Assembly: GCA_001298545.1 (NCBI GenBank)
Contig: LJCX01000034.1
Location: 62,001-126,000 of the forward strand
Length of the DNA: 64,000 bases
Source of the DNA: Actinobacteria bacterium OV320
GTDB lineage: Bacteria > Actinomycetota > Actinomycetes > Streptomycetales > Streptomycetaceae
Reading direction: 5' to 3'
Each line of letters opens with the position of its first letter. The first letter of the stretch is position 1. The notes below the pieces were generated by a model, which saw only the letters and a list, made by a program, of their open reading frames with translations, searched no databases and was not told the DNA's origin. Position numbers and translations under genes: made by a program. Positions 34,785-44,098 of the stretch are shown piece after piece.

Positions 34785-36362
34785 CTACCGCCGGCCCGGT
34801 GTCGTGGACTGGAGGCGTCTGGCCGGACGCCGGCCGGGGATGCCGGCGCCGGCGCCGGCGACCGTGTTCGCGCTGCCGCCCGTGTTCCCGGTGCCGCCCG
34901 TGTTCCCGGTGCCGCCGGGCCGGGCCGGTACCGCCGGGAGCCGGACCACCGCGTCGAGGCCGCCGCGCGGCGTGGACCGCAGGACCACCTCGCCACCGCT
35001 CGCGTGGGCGAGGCGCTGCACCAGGGCGAGGCCCAGACCCGTGCCGCCCTTGGGGGCGTCCGGGGCGCGCCAGAAGCGGTCGAAGGCACGCCGGCGCTGC
35101 TCCTCGGTCATACCGGGACCCTCGTCCATGACGTGCAGCTCGACCCGGCCCGGACCCGCCGGACGGTGCGGATGCCGATGCGGCTGGCGGTGCGGGAAGC
35201 GGCGCTCGTGGGGCGGGTGGTGGCGCGGGTCGACGGAGACCGTGGAGCCCGGGGGCGCCACCCTGAGGGCGTTGGAGAGCAGGTTGTCGAGGATCTGCTC
35301 CACGGCCCCGGGCAGTGCCAGCACCTCGCCCGCGTAGTCCCCCGCCAGCGCCAGCCACACGCCGTGCTGCTCGAACAGCGGCGTCCAGGCGCGGTGCCGC
35401 TCCGCGCACACCCGGCCCAGGTCGACCGGCTCCCGTTCCACGGCGCTCTCGTCGAGCCGGGCCATCGCGAGCAGTCCCTCGACCATCCGGGCCAGCCGGT
35501 CGGTCTCGGTCAGCGCGGCGGTGAGCGAGCCCCGCGCATCGAGGGCGATGTCGTTCTCCAGGTTCTCCAGCCGCAGCCGCAGCGCCGCGAGGGGCGTCTT
35601 CAGCTGGTGCGAGGCCTCACCGGCGAAGGCCCGCTGGGAGGCCAGCAGGTGCTCCAGACGGGCGGCGGTCCGGTTGAAGGTCGCGGCGAGACTGCGGACC
35701 TCCGGCGGCCCGTTGGTGATCGCCACCGGGACGGCGGTGCCGCCAAAGGCCAACTCATGTGTGGCGTGCTCCAGTTCACGGATCGGGCGACCGGTCCAGC
35801 GGGCGATGACGAACCCGAGCGCGGCCACCGCGGTGAGCGCGGCCAGTCCGCCCAGCGCGAGCAACAGCCAGACGTGGTGCACCCGTTCGGACACCATCCG
35901 GGTCGGCACGGTGATCCGGACGGCGCCCTGTCCCTCGACGCCGTGGCGTACCGGGGTGGCCACCGCCAGGTACTGCACACCGCCGATGGTGGAGGTGCGC
36001 ACGTCGGCCGTCGCGGTACCGCGCAGGGCCGCGGCGATGCCGGGCCAGGACGCGAGGCCGCTCTCCTCCCTCGGGTTGAGCGGATGCGAGGAGGCCAGCA
36101 GGGTGCCGCTCCCGTCGACGATCAGCACCTTGCCGCCGATGCGTTCGGCGCAGTGCGCGGCCCGCTCGGGCAGGTCCTGCGCCGCGCGGCCCGCCGTGAT
36201 GGACAGCGAGGCGAACGCCGAGACCGACTCCGCCTCGTCCGTCGCCGCGTTGATCACCCGCTCCCGCTCGCCGCGCGAGTACACGAAGCCCAGCGGGATC
36301 TCCAGGCAGAGCAGGACCAGGGCGGCGAGGGTGAGATAGCTGAGCAGCAGCCGACGGGTCAT
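34785..36362 (-). CDS. sensor histidine kinase with His-rich loop
   Basis: A 525-residue kinase with TM1 (residues 5-28), an extracellular sensor (29-162), TM2 (163-187) and HAMP (to about 240). The dimerisation helix FAGEASHQLKTPLAALRL carries phospho-accepting His252, and the ATPase domain shows EQILDNLLSNALRVAPPG, MDEGPGM and GGTGLGLALVQRL. Between the N and G1 boxes is an unusual basic stretch with nine His in about 22 residues (PRHHPPHERRFPHRQPHRHP). The C-terminus has GGTGNT repeats. The ATG at 36362 overlaps the response regulator stop by 4 bases; the much longer frame to 36863 is the regulator gene read in another frame. Confidence 0.9.
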   Translation of the reverse strand: MTRRLLLSYLTLAALVLLCLEIPLGFVYSRGERERVINAATDEAESVSAFASLSITAGRAAQDLPERAAHCAERIGGKVLIVDGSGTLLASSHPLNPREESGLASWPGIAAALRGTATADVRTSTIGGVQYLAVATPVRHGVEGQGAVRITVPTRMVSERVHHVWLLLALGGLAALTAVAALGFVIARWTGRPIRELEHATHELAFGGTAVPVAITNGPPEVRSLAATFNRTAARLEHLLASQRAFAGEASHQLKTPLAALRLRLENLENDIALDARGSLTAALTETDRLARMVEGLLAMARLDESAVEREPVDLGRVCAERHRAWTPLFEQHGVWLALAGDYAGEVLALPGAVEQILDNLLSNALRVAPPGSTVSVDPRHHPPHERRFPHRQPHRHPHRPAGPGRVELHVMDEGPGMTEEQRRRAFDRFWRAPDAPKGGTGLGLALVQRLAHASGGEVVLRSTPRGGLDAVVRLPAVPARPGGTGNTGGTGNTGGSANTVAGAGAGIPGRRPARRLQSTTPGRR

Positions 36363-37416
36363 CGGTAGACCGCCGAGTGCTGGTCGTGGGCGTGCGGATC
36401 GTGGGCGTGCGGTTCGAAGGCGTGCGGATCGTGGGCGTGCGGTTCGTGGGCGTGCGGTTCGTAGGCGTGCGGTTCGTAGGCCGACGGCTCGTAGGCGCCC
36501 TGGGGATGGGCGGGCCGGGGGTGAGCGGGCCGGGCGAAGGCCGGTGGGGCCATGGCGGGTGGGGCCGTGGCCGGTGGGGCGGGAGCCGGTGGTTCGTACG
36601 GCTGTCGCGCGCTCGGGGAGGAGGTGTGCACCGCCAGCCGGAAACCCACTCCGCGCAGTGTCTGGATCCAGGCCGGGTTTCCCAACTTCCTCCGCAGGGT
36701 GGCCACATGGACGTCCAGCGTCTTGGTGGGCCCCTGGTAGTGCGGGTCCCAGACCCGGTCGAGGATCTGCTGGCGTGAGTACACGGCCCCCGGATCCTCG
36801 GTGAGCAGCGCGAGCAGCTCGAACTCCTTGGGCGTCAGGGCCACCGCCTCCTCCCCCACCCACACCTGCCGGGTCCGCCGGTCGACGACCAGGGGACCGG
36901 CGGCGGACGTGACGGAGGCCGGGGCGGCTGCCGTGGCGGCGGCTGGGACGGGGGCTGGGCGGCGCCCTCGAACGCCTCGAACGCCTCGTAGGCTCCGGCC
37001 GGCGCGAAGGGCTCCCCGCCGACCGGCTCCTGTCCCGTGAACTCCCGCTCGGCCAGGCCTCGGTGCGTCCGCCGGGTCACCGCGCGCACCCGCGCCACGA
37101 GCTCGCGCATGCTGAACGGCTTCGCCAGGTAGTCGTCGGCGCCCAGCTCCAGACCCAGCACCCGGTCGGCCTCCTCCCCCCGGGCGCTGAGGATGATGAT
37201 GGGGACGTCGGAGTTCTGCCGGATGCCCCGGCAGACGTCGATGCCGTCGATGTCGGGCAACCCCAGGTCGAGCAGGACGACATCGCCGTACGGCCCCCTC
37301 AGCCCCTCACCGCCGGTGCCGACATGACGCACCGCCAGCCCGAAGTTCCCGAGGCCCTCGACGAGCGGCTCGGCGATCGTCCGGTCGTCCTCGATGAGCA
37401 GGACTCGTACACCCAT
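36359..37416 (-). pseudogene. OmpR-family response regulator split by a frameshift
   Basis: The receiver domain is read in one frame from 37416: VRVLLIEDD, phospho-acceptor Asp50 in VVLLDLGLPDIDG, and Lys99 in DDYLAKPF. The winged-helix DNA-binding domain is in another (LVVDRRTRQVWVGEEAVALT, then KEFELLALL, ending TLRRKLG and LRGVGFRLAV). The frames join if one base is added to the G5 run at 36950-36954 (plus strand), giving AQPPVPAAATAAAPASV as linker. Either a real 1-bp deletion, a sequencing error or programmed slippage. The C-terminal tail has about ten EPHA/HDPHA repeats. It is coupled to the kinase gene (ATGA overlap). Confidence 0.85.
36383..36485. repeat. short tandem repeats coding the EPHAH tail
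   Basis: About seven imperfect copies of a GGCGTGCGG(A/T)TCGTG-type unit of 15-18 bases inside the response regulator 3' end encode the YEPHA/HDPHA histidine-rich repeats. Confidence 0.8.
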
Positions 37417-37660
37417 GCGTTCCCGTCTCTCCTGTGCGCCGAATTCACGTGTTCCGTGGATCCGTCACGCTACAAGAACGGTCAGGAATACGCCTCAGAT
37501 CTCCCGGACAATGTGAGCAGCGGCTCAACTCCGGACGAAAACTGTCCCATTCTTGTCGGCGGTTTAGTGTTCCTCTAACCTTCGCCTGGCATTGACTCCT
37601 CTACGGTGATGAGGAACTGGTCGGACCCCCATGCCGACCAGCTCTGACCTGGGAGGATCC

Positions 37661-38266
37661 GTGAAGGCACTGCTGGACCGCGCCCGCTCGTTCAAACGGC
37701 GGGTCGACTTCGAAAGCGGCGAATACCGGCGACTGGCCGAGGGCCAATATCCCGAGGCATTGTTCATCACCTGCTCGGACTCACGGGTGATACCCGCACT
37801 GATCACGGGCGCGCGGCCCGGCGAGATATTCGAGCTGCGAAACGCGGGAAACATCGTTCCGCCGCACGGCCGGCAGGGCGCCTCCGGCGAGGCGGCCACC
37901 ATCGAGTACGCACTGGAGGTGCTCGGCGTTCAGGACATCGTGGTGTGCGGCCACTCCCACTGCGGTGCGATGGGCGCCCTCAAGTCCGGCGACGACCTGT
38001 CCGCCCTTCCCGGTGTGGACGCCTGGCTCCAGTTGGCCCGCCCCAGGCTGGCGTCCGTCCTGGACGGCGACGTCGAGGACCCGTCGATGCCGGACGTCGC
38101 CCAGCTGAACGTCGTCAACCAGCTTGCGGTGCTGCGTGGTCACCCGGCGACGCAGCGGCGCCTCGACGCCGGGCAGCTGCGCCTGCACGGCTGGTACTAC
38201 GAGGTGCACACCGGGCAGGTGCACGAACTGGACGAGGACGGCCTGTTCCGGGTGCACGCGGCATGA
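37661..38266 (+). CDS. beta-class carbonic anhydrase
   Basis: A 201-residue enzyme interconverting CO2 and bicarbonate. Zinc ligands are Cys38 (CSDSRV, with Asp40 and Arg42 as the catalytic dyad), His98 and Cys101 (CGHSHCGAM). Length and motif order are normal for beta-CA. The GTG at 37661 follows GGGAGGA at the right distance; an ATG at 37631 lacks a ribosome site. The stop overlaps the SulP transporter start by 4 bases, a common CA-SulP pairing for bicarbonate supply. Confidence 0.94.
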   Translation: MKALLDRARSFKRRVDFESGEYRRLAEGQYPEALFITCSDSRVIPALITGARPGEIFELRNAGNIVPPHGRQGASGEAATIEYALEVLGVQDIVVCGHSHCGAMGALKSGDDLSALPGVDAWLQLARPRLASVLDGDVEDPSMPDVAQLNVVNQLAVLRGHPATQRRLDAGQLRLHGWYYEVHTGQVHELDEDGLFRVHAA

Positions 38267-40485
38267 GCGGCGCACACGCCAGGCACGCCCGGGGCCGGGG
38301 AACGGACACGGCCCCGGGCGCGGAGTGGGACCCGGGCGCGGACTGGGACACGGGTACCGACCGGGGAGCGGGCGCGGAGTGGGACCCGGGCGCGGACTGG
38401 GACACGGGTACCGACCGGGGAGCGGGCGCGGAGTGGGACCCGGGCGCGGACTGGGACACGGGTACCGACCGGGGAGCGGGCGCGGACTGGAGCTCCGGGG
38501 CCAGTGACGGAAGGGGCCGCACGTTCGGGCAGGCGGCCGGGCTAACCGGTCCGCCGACGCCACCGCCGCGGCCCATGTCCCCTCCGACGCCCACGCGCCC
38601 GCCCGCGCCGACACCTGAACCGACATCGCCACCGCCACCGCCACCGAAGGGCACGGCGAAGGGCACGGCGAAGGGCACGGCGAAAGGCTCGGCGATGGCC
38701 GCCCTGAAAGCGGCTGCGCCGAAGGGTGATCTGGCCACCGAGATCACCGCGTCCCTCGTCGTCTTCCTGGTCGCGCTCCCGCTGTGCATCGGCGTGGCCG
38801 TCGCCTCGGGCGTCTCCCCCGAGCTGGGCATCATCTCGGGCGTCATCGGCGGCCTGGTGGTGGGCGCGGCACGCGGCAGCACGCTTCAGGTGAGCGGCCC
38901 GGCCGCCGGTCTCGCCGCGCTGGTCGCGGAGACGGTGCTGGAGTACGGCGTGGCCATGCTCGGCGTGATCGTGCTCTTCTCCGGCCTCCTCCAGATCGTC
39001 CTCGGCCTGGTGAAACTGGGCCGGTTCTTCCAGGCGATCTCCCTGGCCGTCGTCCAGGGCATGCTCGCCGGCATCGGCCTGCCGCTGATGTTCAGCCAGG
39101 CGTACCCGGTGGCCGACGCGAAGGCCCCCGGTACCCCGCTGGAGAACATGGCCGGCATCCCCGGCCTGCTCGCGGACACGGTCGCCGACCCTCAGGCGAT
39201 GATCGCCGCCGGGCTCGGCATCGTCACGGTCGTCCTGAGCTTCCTGTGGAAGAAGGCACCGGGACCGGTCAAGAAGGTGCCGGCGGCCCTGGTCGCGGTG
39301 GGCATCGGCATCACGGTCGCCGCGCTGCCGGGCGTCGACGTCAAGACGCTCCAGGTGGGCAATCTGCTGGCCTCCGTCGACGTACCGGGGGCGGAGCAGT
39401 TCGCGGGTCTGGCGGACGCCGGGATCATCACCGCGATCCTGACCTTCACCGTGATCGCCTCGGCGGAATCACTGTTCACGGCGGCCGCGGTGGACCGTAT
39501 GCACGACGGGCCGCGCACCCGCTACAACCCCGAGCTGATCGCCCAGGGCGCCGGCAACACGCTCGCGGGACTCCTCGGCGCCCTGCCCATCACGGCGGTG
39601 GTGGCCCGTAGTTCGGCGAACGTCCAGGCGGGCGCCAGGACCCGGCTCTCCCGTACCCTGCACGGGCTGTGGCTGCTGGCGTTCGCGCTGCTGCTCCCCC
39701 AGGTGCTGGCCCTGATCCCGGTCTCGGTCCTGGCGGGCGTACTCGTGCACAGCGGCTGGAAGCTCTTCGCTCCCGACGAGTTCCCGAAGATGTGGCGGCA
39801 GGACCGGGGCGAGTTCGCCGTCATGACGATCACCACTCTGGTCATCGTGGCGACGGCGCTTCTGGAAGGCGTCCTGATCGGCCTCGCGGCGGGCATCGCG
39901 CTGGCGGCGGTGCGCATGTCGCAGACGGTCATCCGGCAGCACACCGAGGACGACACCGCGAAGGTGGTGATGGCAGGCAACGCGACCTTCCTGCGACTGC
40001 CCCAGGTCATCGAGGCCCTGGAGTCCGCCGCCGAGGCCGGCAGACCCCGCATCCGGCTCGACCTCACCGGCGTGACCCATCTCGACCACGCCTGCCGCAG
40101 CCAGGTGGAGGAGTTCACCGCCCAGCAACGCGGCAAGGGCCTGCGGGTGGAGCTGCTGATGCCGGGCCCGGCGCAACGACCGCCCGCGGAGGAGGAACGG
40201 GCACAGGTGGCCGACGGGCTCCGACCCTCCGGCCTCCGACCCTCCGGCCTCCAGCCCTCCGACCCGCTGCCCCGCCGCCGGACGGCCCCCGCGCCCGCCA
40301 CCGTCCCCGCCGCCTCCGGATCCGCTCCCGGCCCCACCGCCGAGTGGTTCTACCTGGACACCACCCCGATGCCGGAGGACTTCGCGCAGCGGTACGCGGA
40401 GGAGTACGCCCCGGCGTATGCGGAGGGACATCCGCGGGGGTACGCGGACGAGTACACCTCCGGGTTCGCGCGCGGGCAGGCGTAA
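38263..40485 (+). CDS. SulP-family anion (bicarbonate/sulfate) transporter with STAS domain
   Basis: A 740-residue transporter. Residues 1-75 contain three 18-residue tandem repeats (unit GAGAEWDPGADWDTGTDR). A Pro-rich linker and GTAK repeats follow, then 10-12 membrane segments from about residue 155 (ITASLVVFLVALPLCIGVAV, SGPAAGLAALVAETVLEYGV, ITAVVARSSANVQAGARTR). A C-terminal STAS domain (IRLDLTGVTHLDHACRSQVE) and a Pro/Ser tail follow. Coupling to carbonic anhydrase by an ATGA overlap points to bicarbonate as substrate. The ATG at 38263 is set by that overlap. Confidence 0.9.
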   Translation: MSGAHARHARGRGTDTAPGAEWDPGADWDTGTDRGAGAEWDPGADWDTGTDRGAGAEWDPGADWDTGTDRGAGADWSSGASDGRGRTFGQAAGLTGPPTPPPRPMSPPTPTRPPAPTPEPTSPPPPPPKGTAKGTAKGTAKGSAMAALKAAAPKGDLATEITASLVVFLVALPLCIGVAVASGVSPELGIISGVIGGLVVGAARGSTLQVSGPAAGLAALVAETVLEYGVAMLGVIVLFSGLLQIVLGLVKLGRFFQAISLAVVQGMLAGIGLPLMFSQAYPVADAKAPGTPLENMAGIPGLLADTVADPQAMIAAGLGIVTVVLSFLWKKAPGPVKKVPAALVAVGIGITVAALPGVDVKTLQVGNLLASVDVPGAEQFAGLADAGIITAILTFTVIASAESLFTAAAVDRMHDGPRTRYNPELIAQGAGNTLAGLLGALPITAVVARSSANVQAGARTRLSRTLHGLWLLAFALLLPQVLALIPVSVLAGVLVHSGWKLFAPDEFPKMWRQDRGEFAVMTITTLVIVATALLEGVLIGLAAGIALAAVRMSQTVIRQHTEDDTAKVVMAGNATFLRLPQVIEALESAAEAGRPRIRLDLTGVTHLDHACRSQVEEFTAQQRGKGLRVELLMPGPAQRPPAEEERAQVADGLRPSGLRPSGLQPSDPLPRRRTAPAPATVPAASGSAPGPTAEWFYLDTTPMPEDFAQRYAEEYAPAYAEGHPRGYADEYTSGFARGQA
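38319..38480. repeat. three exact-length 54-bp tandem repeats in the SulP gene
   Basis: Units at 38319-38372, 38373-38426 and 38427-38480 are nearly identical and in frame, coding the 18-residue repeats of the SulP N-terminal cytoplasmic tail. Such arrays vary in copy number by slippage. Confidence 0.88.
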
Positions 40486-40724
40486 CCGCGGGCACGCGCG
40501 CCACCACGGGTCTGCCGCACCGCACGGTGTGCGGCCACCCGAAGGACTCCACTTGCACGGGCAGATACGGCGCTCCCGGTCACCCATCCCGCATCTCCCG
40601 GTTACGACATGTCCACGACATGGCTACCCTGCGCTTCTAGCGTTCGGCAGCGCACGACCCTGAACGACCCCGTCGCCGGCACCGGCGTTCGGGCCGGTTC
40701 ACCACACCACCCCTGGGAGTGAGC

Positions 40725-41882
40725 GTGGAACGTCGTACCTTCCTGCGTGCGGCCGCGATCGGCGGCTCCTCCGCCGTACTCGGCGGAACCCTCTGGCGCG
40801 GCGCCGCCTACGCCGCCCCGGCCCAGCCCGGCGCGGGCCCGTACGGGGCGCTCGGCGCGGCCGACGCCAACGGCATCCGGCTCCCGAGCGGTTTCACCAG
40901 CCGGGTGATCGCCCGCTCCGGCCAGACGGTGTCCGGGACCTCGTACGCCTGGCACAACGCCCCCGACGGCGGCGCCTGTTATGCGGACGGCACGGGCTGG
41001 ATCTACGTCTCCAACTCGGAGATCAACCCGTCGGGCGGTGCGAGCGCGGTGAGGTTCTCGGCGACGGGGACGATCACGGCCGCGTACCGCATCCTCTCCG
41101 CCACCCGCCAGAACTGCGCGGGCGGCAGGACCCCGTGGAACACCTGGCTGTCCTGCGAGGAGGTCGATCGCGGGTACGTCTACGAGACCGACCCCTGGGG
41201 CACGAAGGCAGCGGTCCGCCGGGACGCGATGGGCCGTTTCAAGCACGAGGCGGCCGCCGCCGACCCGGTCCGCAAGGTGCTCTACCTGACCGAGGACGTG
41301 ACCGACGGCTGCTTCTACCGTTTCCGGCCGACGAGTTGGGGCGACCTGTCCTCGGGGACGCTGGAGGTCCTGGTGGCCGGCACGGCCACGAGCGGCCCCG
41401 TGACCTGGTCCCCGGTGCCCGACCCGACCGGCGCCACCGCCACCCGCAACCAGGTCTCCGGCGCCAAGCGCTTCAACGGCGGCGAGGGCTGCCACTACGC
41501 CGACGACACCTGCTGGTTCACGACGAAGGGCGACAACCGGGTCTGGCAGTACAACGCGGCCGCCCAGACGATCGAACTCGCCTACGACGACTCACTGGTG
41601 ACGTCCGGCACGGCTCCCCTCACCGGGGTGGACAACGTCACGGGCTCCGCCTCCGGCGACCTGTTCGTGGCGGAGGACGGCGACACCATGGACATCTGCC
41701 TCATCACCCCCGACGACGTGGTCGCGCCCTTCCTGCGCGTCGACGGCCAGTCGGGTTCCGAGATCACGGGCCCCGCCTTCTCCCCGGACGGCACCCGCCT
41801 GTACTTCTCCAGCCAGCGCGGTACGAGCGGCAGCTCGTCGGGCGGGATCACCTACGAGGTGAAGGGGCCGTTCCGGACATAG
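40725..41882 (+). CDS. Tat-exported PhoX-like (DUF839) phosphatase family protein
   Basis: A 385-residue secreted protein with a twin-arginine signal (ERRTFLRAAAIGGSSAVLGG). The six-bladed propeller shows YAWHNAPDGGACYADGTGWI, NTWLSCEEVDRGYVYETDPW and FKHEAAAADPVRKVLYLTED, the PhoX/DUF839 metal-binding pattern. PhoX enzymes are Ca/Fe phosphatases releasing phosphate from organic esters. The protein is shorter than classic PhoX, so substrate and activity are unproven. The GTG at 40725 is preferred over 40719 because GGGAG is then 5 bases away. Confidence 0.82.
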   Translation: MERRTFLRAAAIGGSSAVLGGTLWRGAAYAAPAQPGAGPYGALGAADANGIRLPSGFTSRVIARSGQTVSGTSYAWHNAPDGGACYADGTGWIYVSNSEINPSGGASAVRFSATGTITAAYRILSATRQNCAGGRTPWNTWLSCEEVDRGYVYETDPWGTKAAVRRDAMGRFKHEAAAADPVRKVLYLTEDVTDGCFYRFRPTSWGDLSSGTLEVLVAGTATSGPVTWSPVPDPTGATATRNQVSGAKRFNGGEGCHYADDTCWFTTKGDNRVWQYNAAAQTIELAYDDSLVTSGTAPLTGVDNVTGSASGDLFVAEDGDTMDICLITPDDVVAPFLRVDGQSGSEITGPAFSPDGTRLYFSSQRGTSGSSSGGITYEVKGPFRT

Positions 41883-42219
41883 GGACGCCTGGGCAGGCAC
41901 TTCGGCTTGCGGGCCAGGATTGACAGGAACTCGACAGCAGAACGGAGGAACGCGGTCGGGCGGCGGCTCGTTACTCGCCAACGAAGTCCCAGCGGAGTGA
42001 GACCACACACCGGCGGCCACAGCCCCACCGGGCATGGCCACGGTTCGCCGTGTCACGCCGTGTCACGCCGTGTCACGCCGTACGCGGCGTCACACGGTTG
42101 GCAGGGTCACACCGTTCGAACAGTCACACCACTCGCGGAGTGACATCGCTCGAAGAGTCACACCACTCGCAGAGTTACGCCGTTCGCCGCCCGCACCCCA
42201 CTCACGGAGGCACGTAACC
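41883..42219. other. intergenic region (337 bp) with 17-bp tandem repeats
   Basis: The first 150 bases hold nothing recognisable. From 42051 there are three exact tandem TGTCACGCCG 10-mers (42051-42080). Then follow about six 17-base units beginning GTCAC at 42089, 42106, 42123, 42140, 42157 and 42174. The array ends 15 bases before CGGAGG, the ribosome site of the next gene, so it probably contains or overlaps its promoter. Confidence 0.7.
42089..42190. repeat. six-copy 17-bp tandem repeat
   Basis: Unit starts are exactly 17 bases apart; the consensus is close to GTCACACCRYTCGMRSA. Some units contain short palindromes such as GTTCGAAC and CACTCGCGGAGTG. The layout resembles repeated operator sites or iterons. 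Confidence 0.75.
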
Positions 42220-43215
42220 ATGACCCCCGCTCCCACCCCCACGCCCGCCCCCACCCCGTCCCGCCGCACCGTCCTCGGCGGCGCGGCCCTGGCCGCCGTC
42301 GCCCTGACGGCTGCGGCGGCCCCCGCCGCGACCGCGGCCCCGTCCCCTTCCGATGCCGTCAAGTCCCGTACCGATGAGGCGGGTTGGCCGACCGAGTACT
42401 CCCTTCCCGACGGCTGGCTCCCCGAGGGCATCGCCATCGGCAGCAAGCCGTACGCCTACCAGGGCTCCCGCGCGGGCGGCGGCATCCTCCGCACCGACCT
42501 GCGCACCGGCGAGGGCACGGTCCTGTACGCGGGGGGCGCCGGCCAGGTGTCGGTGGGCCTGAAGCTCGACCACGACGGCCTGCTGTACGTGGCGGGCAGC
42601 ACGGGAGTGGCGCGCGTGATCGACTCCCGCACCGGCGAGCTGCTGACGACCCACCAACTCAGCCCGGCCGCAGGCCATTTCATCAACGACGTGACCCTGC
42701 TCGGCGACCGGGCCTGGTTCACCGACTCACGGGACGCCGTGCTGTACGGCGTCCCGCGCGGCCGGACCGACGGCGAGATCCGCGCCCTTGCGCTCATCGG
42801 CGACTGGGTCCAGCTCCCCGACGTGAACAACGCCAACGGGATCGTCGGCACACCGGACGGCCGGGGTCTGATCGTCGTCAAGAGCACACCCGGCGAGCTG
42901 TACAACGTGGACCTCAGGAGCGGCCACGCCACGAGGATCACGCTGGTCGGCGCGTCGGACGTGGTGAACGGGGACGGCCTCTACCGCATCGGCCGCACGC
43001 TGTACGTCGTCCAGAACCGGCTGAACCTGATCAGCGTCTGGTCCCTGGACCGCACGGCGACCACCGCCACGCTCACCCGCACGATCACCGACCCCCGCTT
43101 CGACGTCCCCACCACGGCCGCCCGTTACGACGACCGCCTCTACCTGGTCAACGCGCGCTTCACCAGCCCGCAGCTCCCGGAGACGACGTTCACGGCGGTA
43201 GCGGTCTCGATCTGA
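42220..43215 (+). CDS. Tat-exported SMP-30/gluconolactonase-like propeller protein
   Basis: A 331-residue exported protein: a Pro/Thr N-terminus, twin-arginine signal SRRTVLGGAALAAVALTAAA, cleavage near TAAPSPS, then a six-bladed propeller with repeats such as GLLYVAGSTGVARVID, DRAWFTDSRDAVLYGVP and GLYRIGRTLYVVQNRLN. It resembles superoxide dismutase/SMP-30-like proteins of Streptomyces of unknown substrate. The ATG at 42220 follows CGGAGG. Its promoter region is the 17-bp repeat array. Confidence 0.82.
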   Translation: MTPAPTPTPAPTPSRRTVLGGAALAAVALTAAAAPAATAAPSPSDAVKSRTDEAGWPTEYSLPDGWLPEGIAIGSKPYAYQGSRAGGGILRTDLRTGEGTVLYAGGAGQVSVGLKLDHDGLLYVAGSTGVARVIDSRTGELLTTHQLSPAAGHFINDVTLLGDRAWFTDSRDAVLYGVPRGRTDGEIRALALIGDWVQLPDVNNANGIVGTPDGRGLIVVKSTPGELYNVDLRSGHATRITLVGASDVVNGDGLYRIGRTLYVVQNRLNLISVWSLDRTATTATLTRTITDPRFDVPTTAARYDDRLYLVNARFTSPQLPETTFTAVAVSI

Positions 43216-43401
43216 CACACCGTCCGGCCCGCCGAGGAGGAGCGGAAACGGACGAGATGGGGCGGCACTCGACGATCGCGGGTGCCGCCCACCCCGGACC
43301 ATGCGCACAGAAAAGTCACAGAACGGCCACGTCCCCCACACCACATGCAAAACGGCCATACCGTCGTCCCCTCACACCGCACCACAGCCCGGGGGACGCA
43401 C

Positions 43402-43893
43402 ATGAGCAACCCGTACACCACCACCGCACCCACCCAGAACCCCACTCCCCGCTGGGCCAGGAAGAGATACGTCCTGCCCGCCCTCGCCCTGGCCCTGTTC
43501 CTCGGCGCGGGCATCGGCGGAGCCCACGGCGGGACCACGGCGGAGGCGAAGCCGACGTCCGCCGAACCGCAGCCCACGGTGACCGTGACGGCCACGACGA
43601 CGGAGACCGCCGTCCCCGAACCGGCGGGCACGGTGACCGCCACGGCGACGGAGACGGTGAAGGTGACGAAGACGGTCACGGCGAAGGCGGCGGCGAACGC
43701 GGCCGGCTCCGGATCCGACGAGTCCGACAGCTCAGCCGACTCCACCGATTCCGCCGACTCCGCCGACTCCGGAAGTGCCTACTACGCCAACTGCACGGCC
43801 GCCCGCGCGGCCGGCGCCGCTCCGGTCCGCGTGGGCGACCCGGGCTACGGGCGCCACCTGGACCGCGACGGCGACGGCGTGGCCTGCGAATAG
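43402..43893 (+). CDS. Excalibur calcium-binding domain protein
   Basis: A 163-residue membrane-anchored or secreted protein. An N-terminal hydrophobic segment (YVLPALALALFLGAGIGGAH, about residues 23-42) is followed by a Thr/Val-rich linker (TVTVTATTTETA) and a Ser/Asp tract. The C-terminal Excalibur motif is YANCTAARAAGAAPVRVGDP then DRDGDGVACE, whose DxDxDG loop binds calcium and whose Cys pair forms a disulfide. The role in Streptomyces is unknown. Confidence 0.85.
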   Translation: MSNPYTTTAPTQNPTPRWARKRYVLPALALALFLGAGIGGAHGGTTAEAKPTSAEPQPTVTVTATTTETAVPEPAGTVTATATETVKVTKTVTAKAAANAAGSGSDESDSSADSTDSADSADSGSAYYANCTAARAAGAAPVRVGDPGYGRHLDRDGDGVACE

Positions 43894-44098
43894 GACAGGG
43901 GAATCAGGAACAGGGGAATCAGGAACAGGGGAAGAACAGGGGAACAGGGAACGAAGACGTGAGCCGCCGCCGGAGTCGTGGACCCGGTACGCCCCGGTGA
44001 CGGCCGGCCGTTTGCCGAACCGGCAACAGAACTCGCGACTTGCGCGCCGGGACCGCACCCTCGGAAACCGATGGACGATCTCAAGTCTCGGAGGGTCG

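Noticed and set aside
36363..36863. N-terminal extension of the histidine kinase to 692 residues
   Set aside because: The extra residues are Pro/Arg-rich out-of-frame translation of the response regulator; MTRRLLLSYLTLAAL at 36362 is a normal kinase start.
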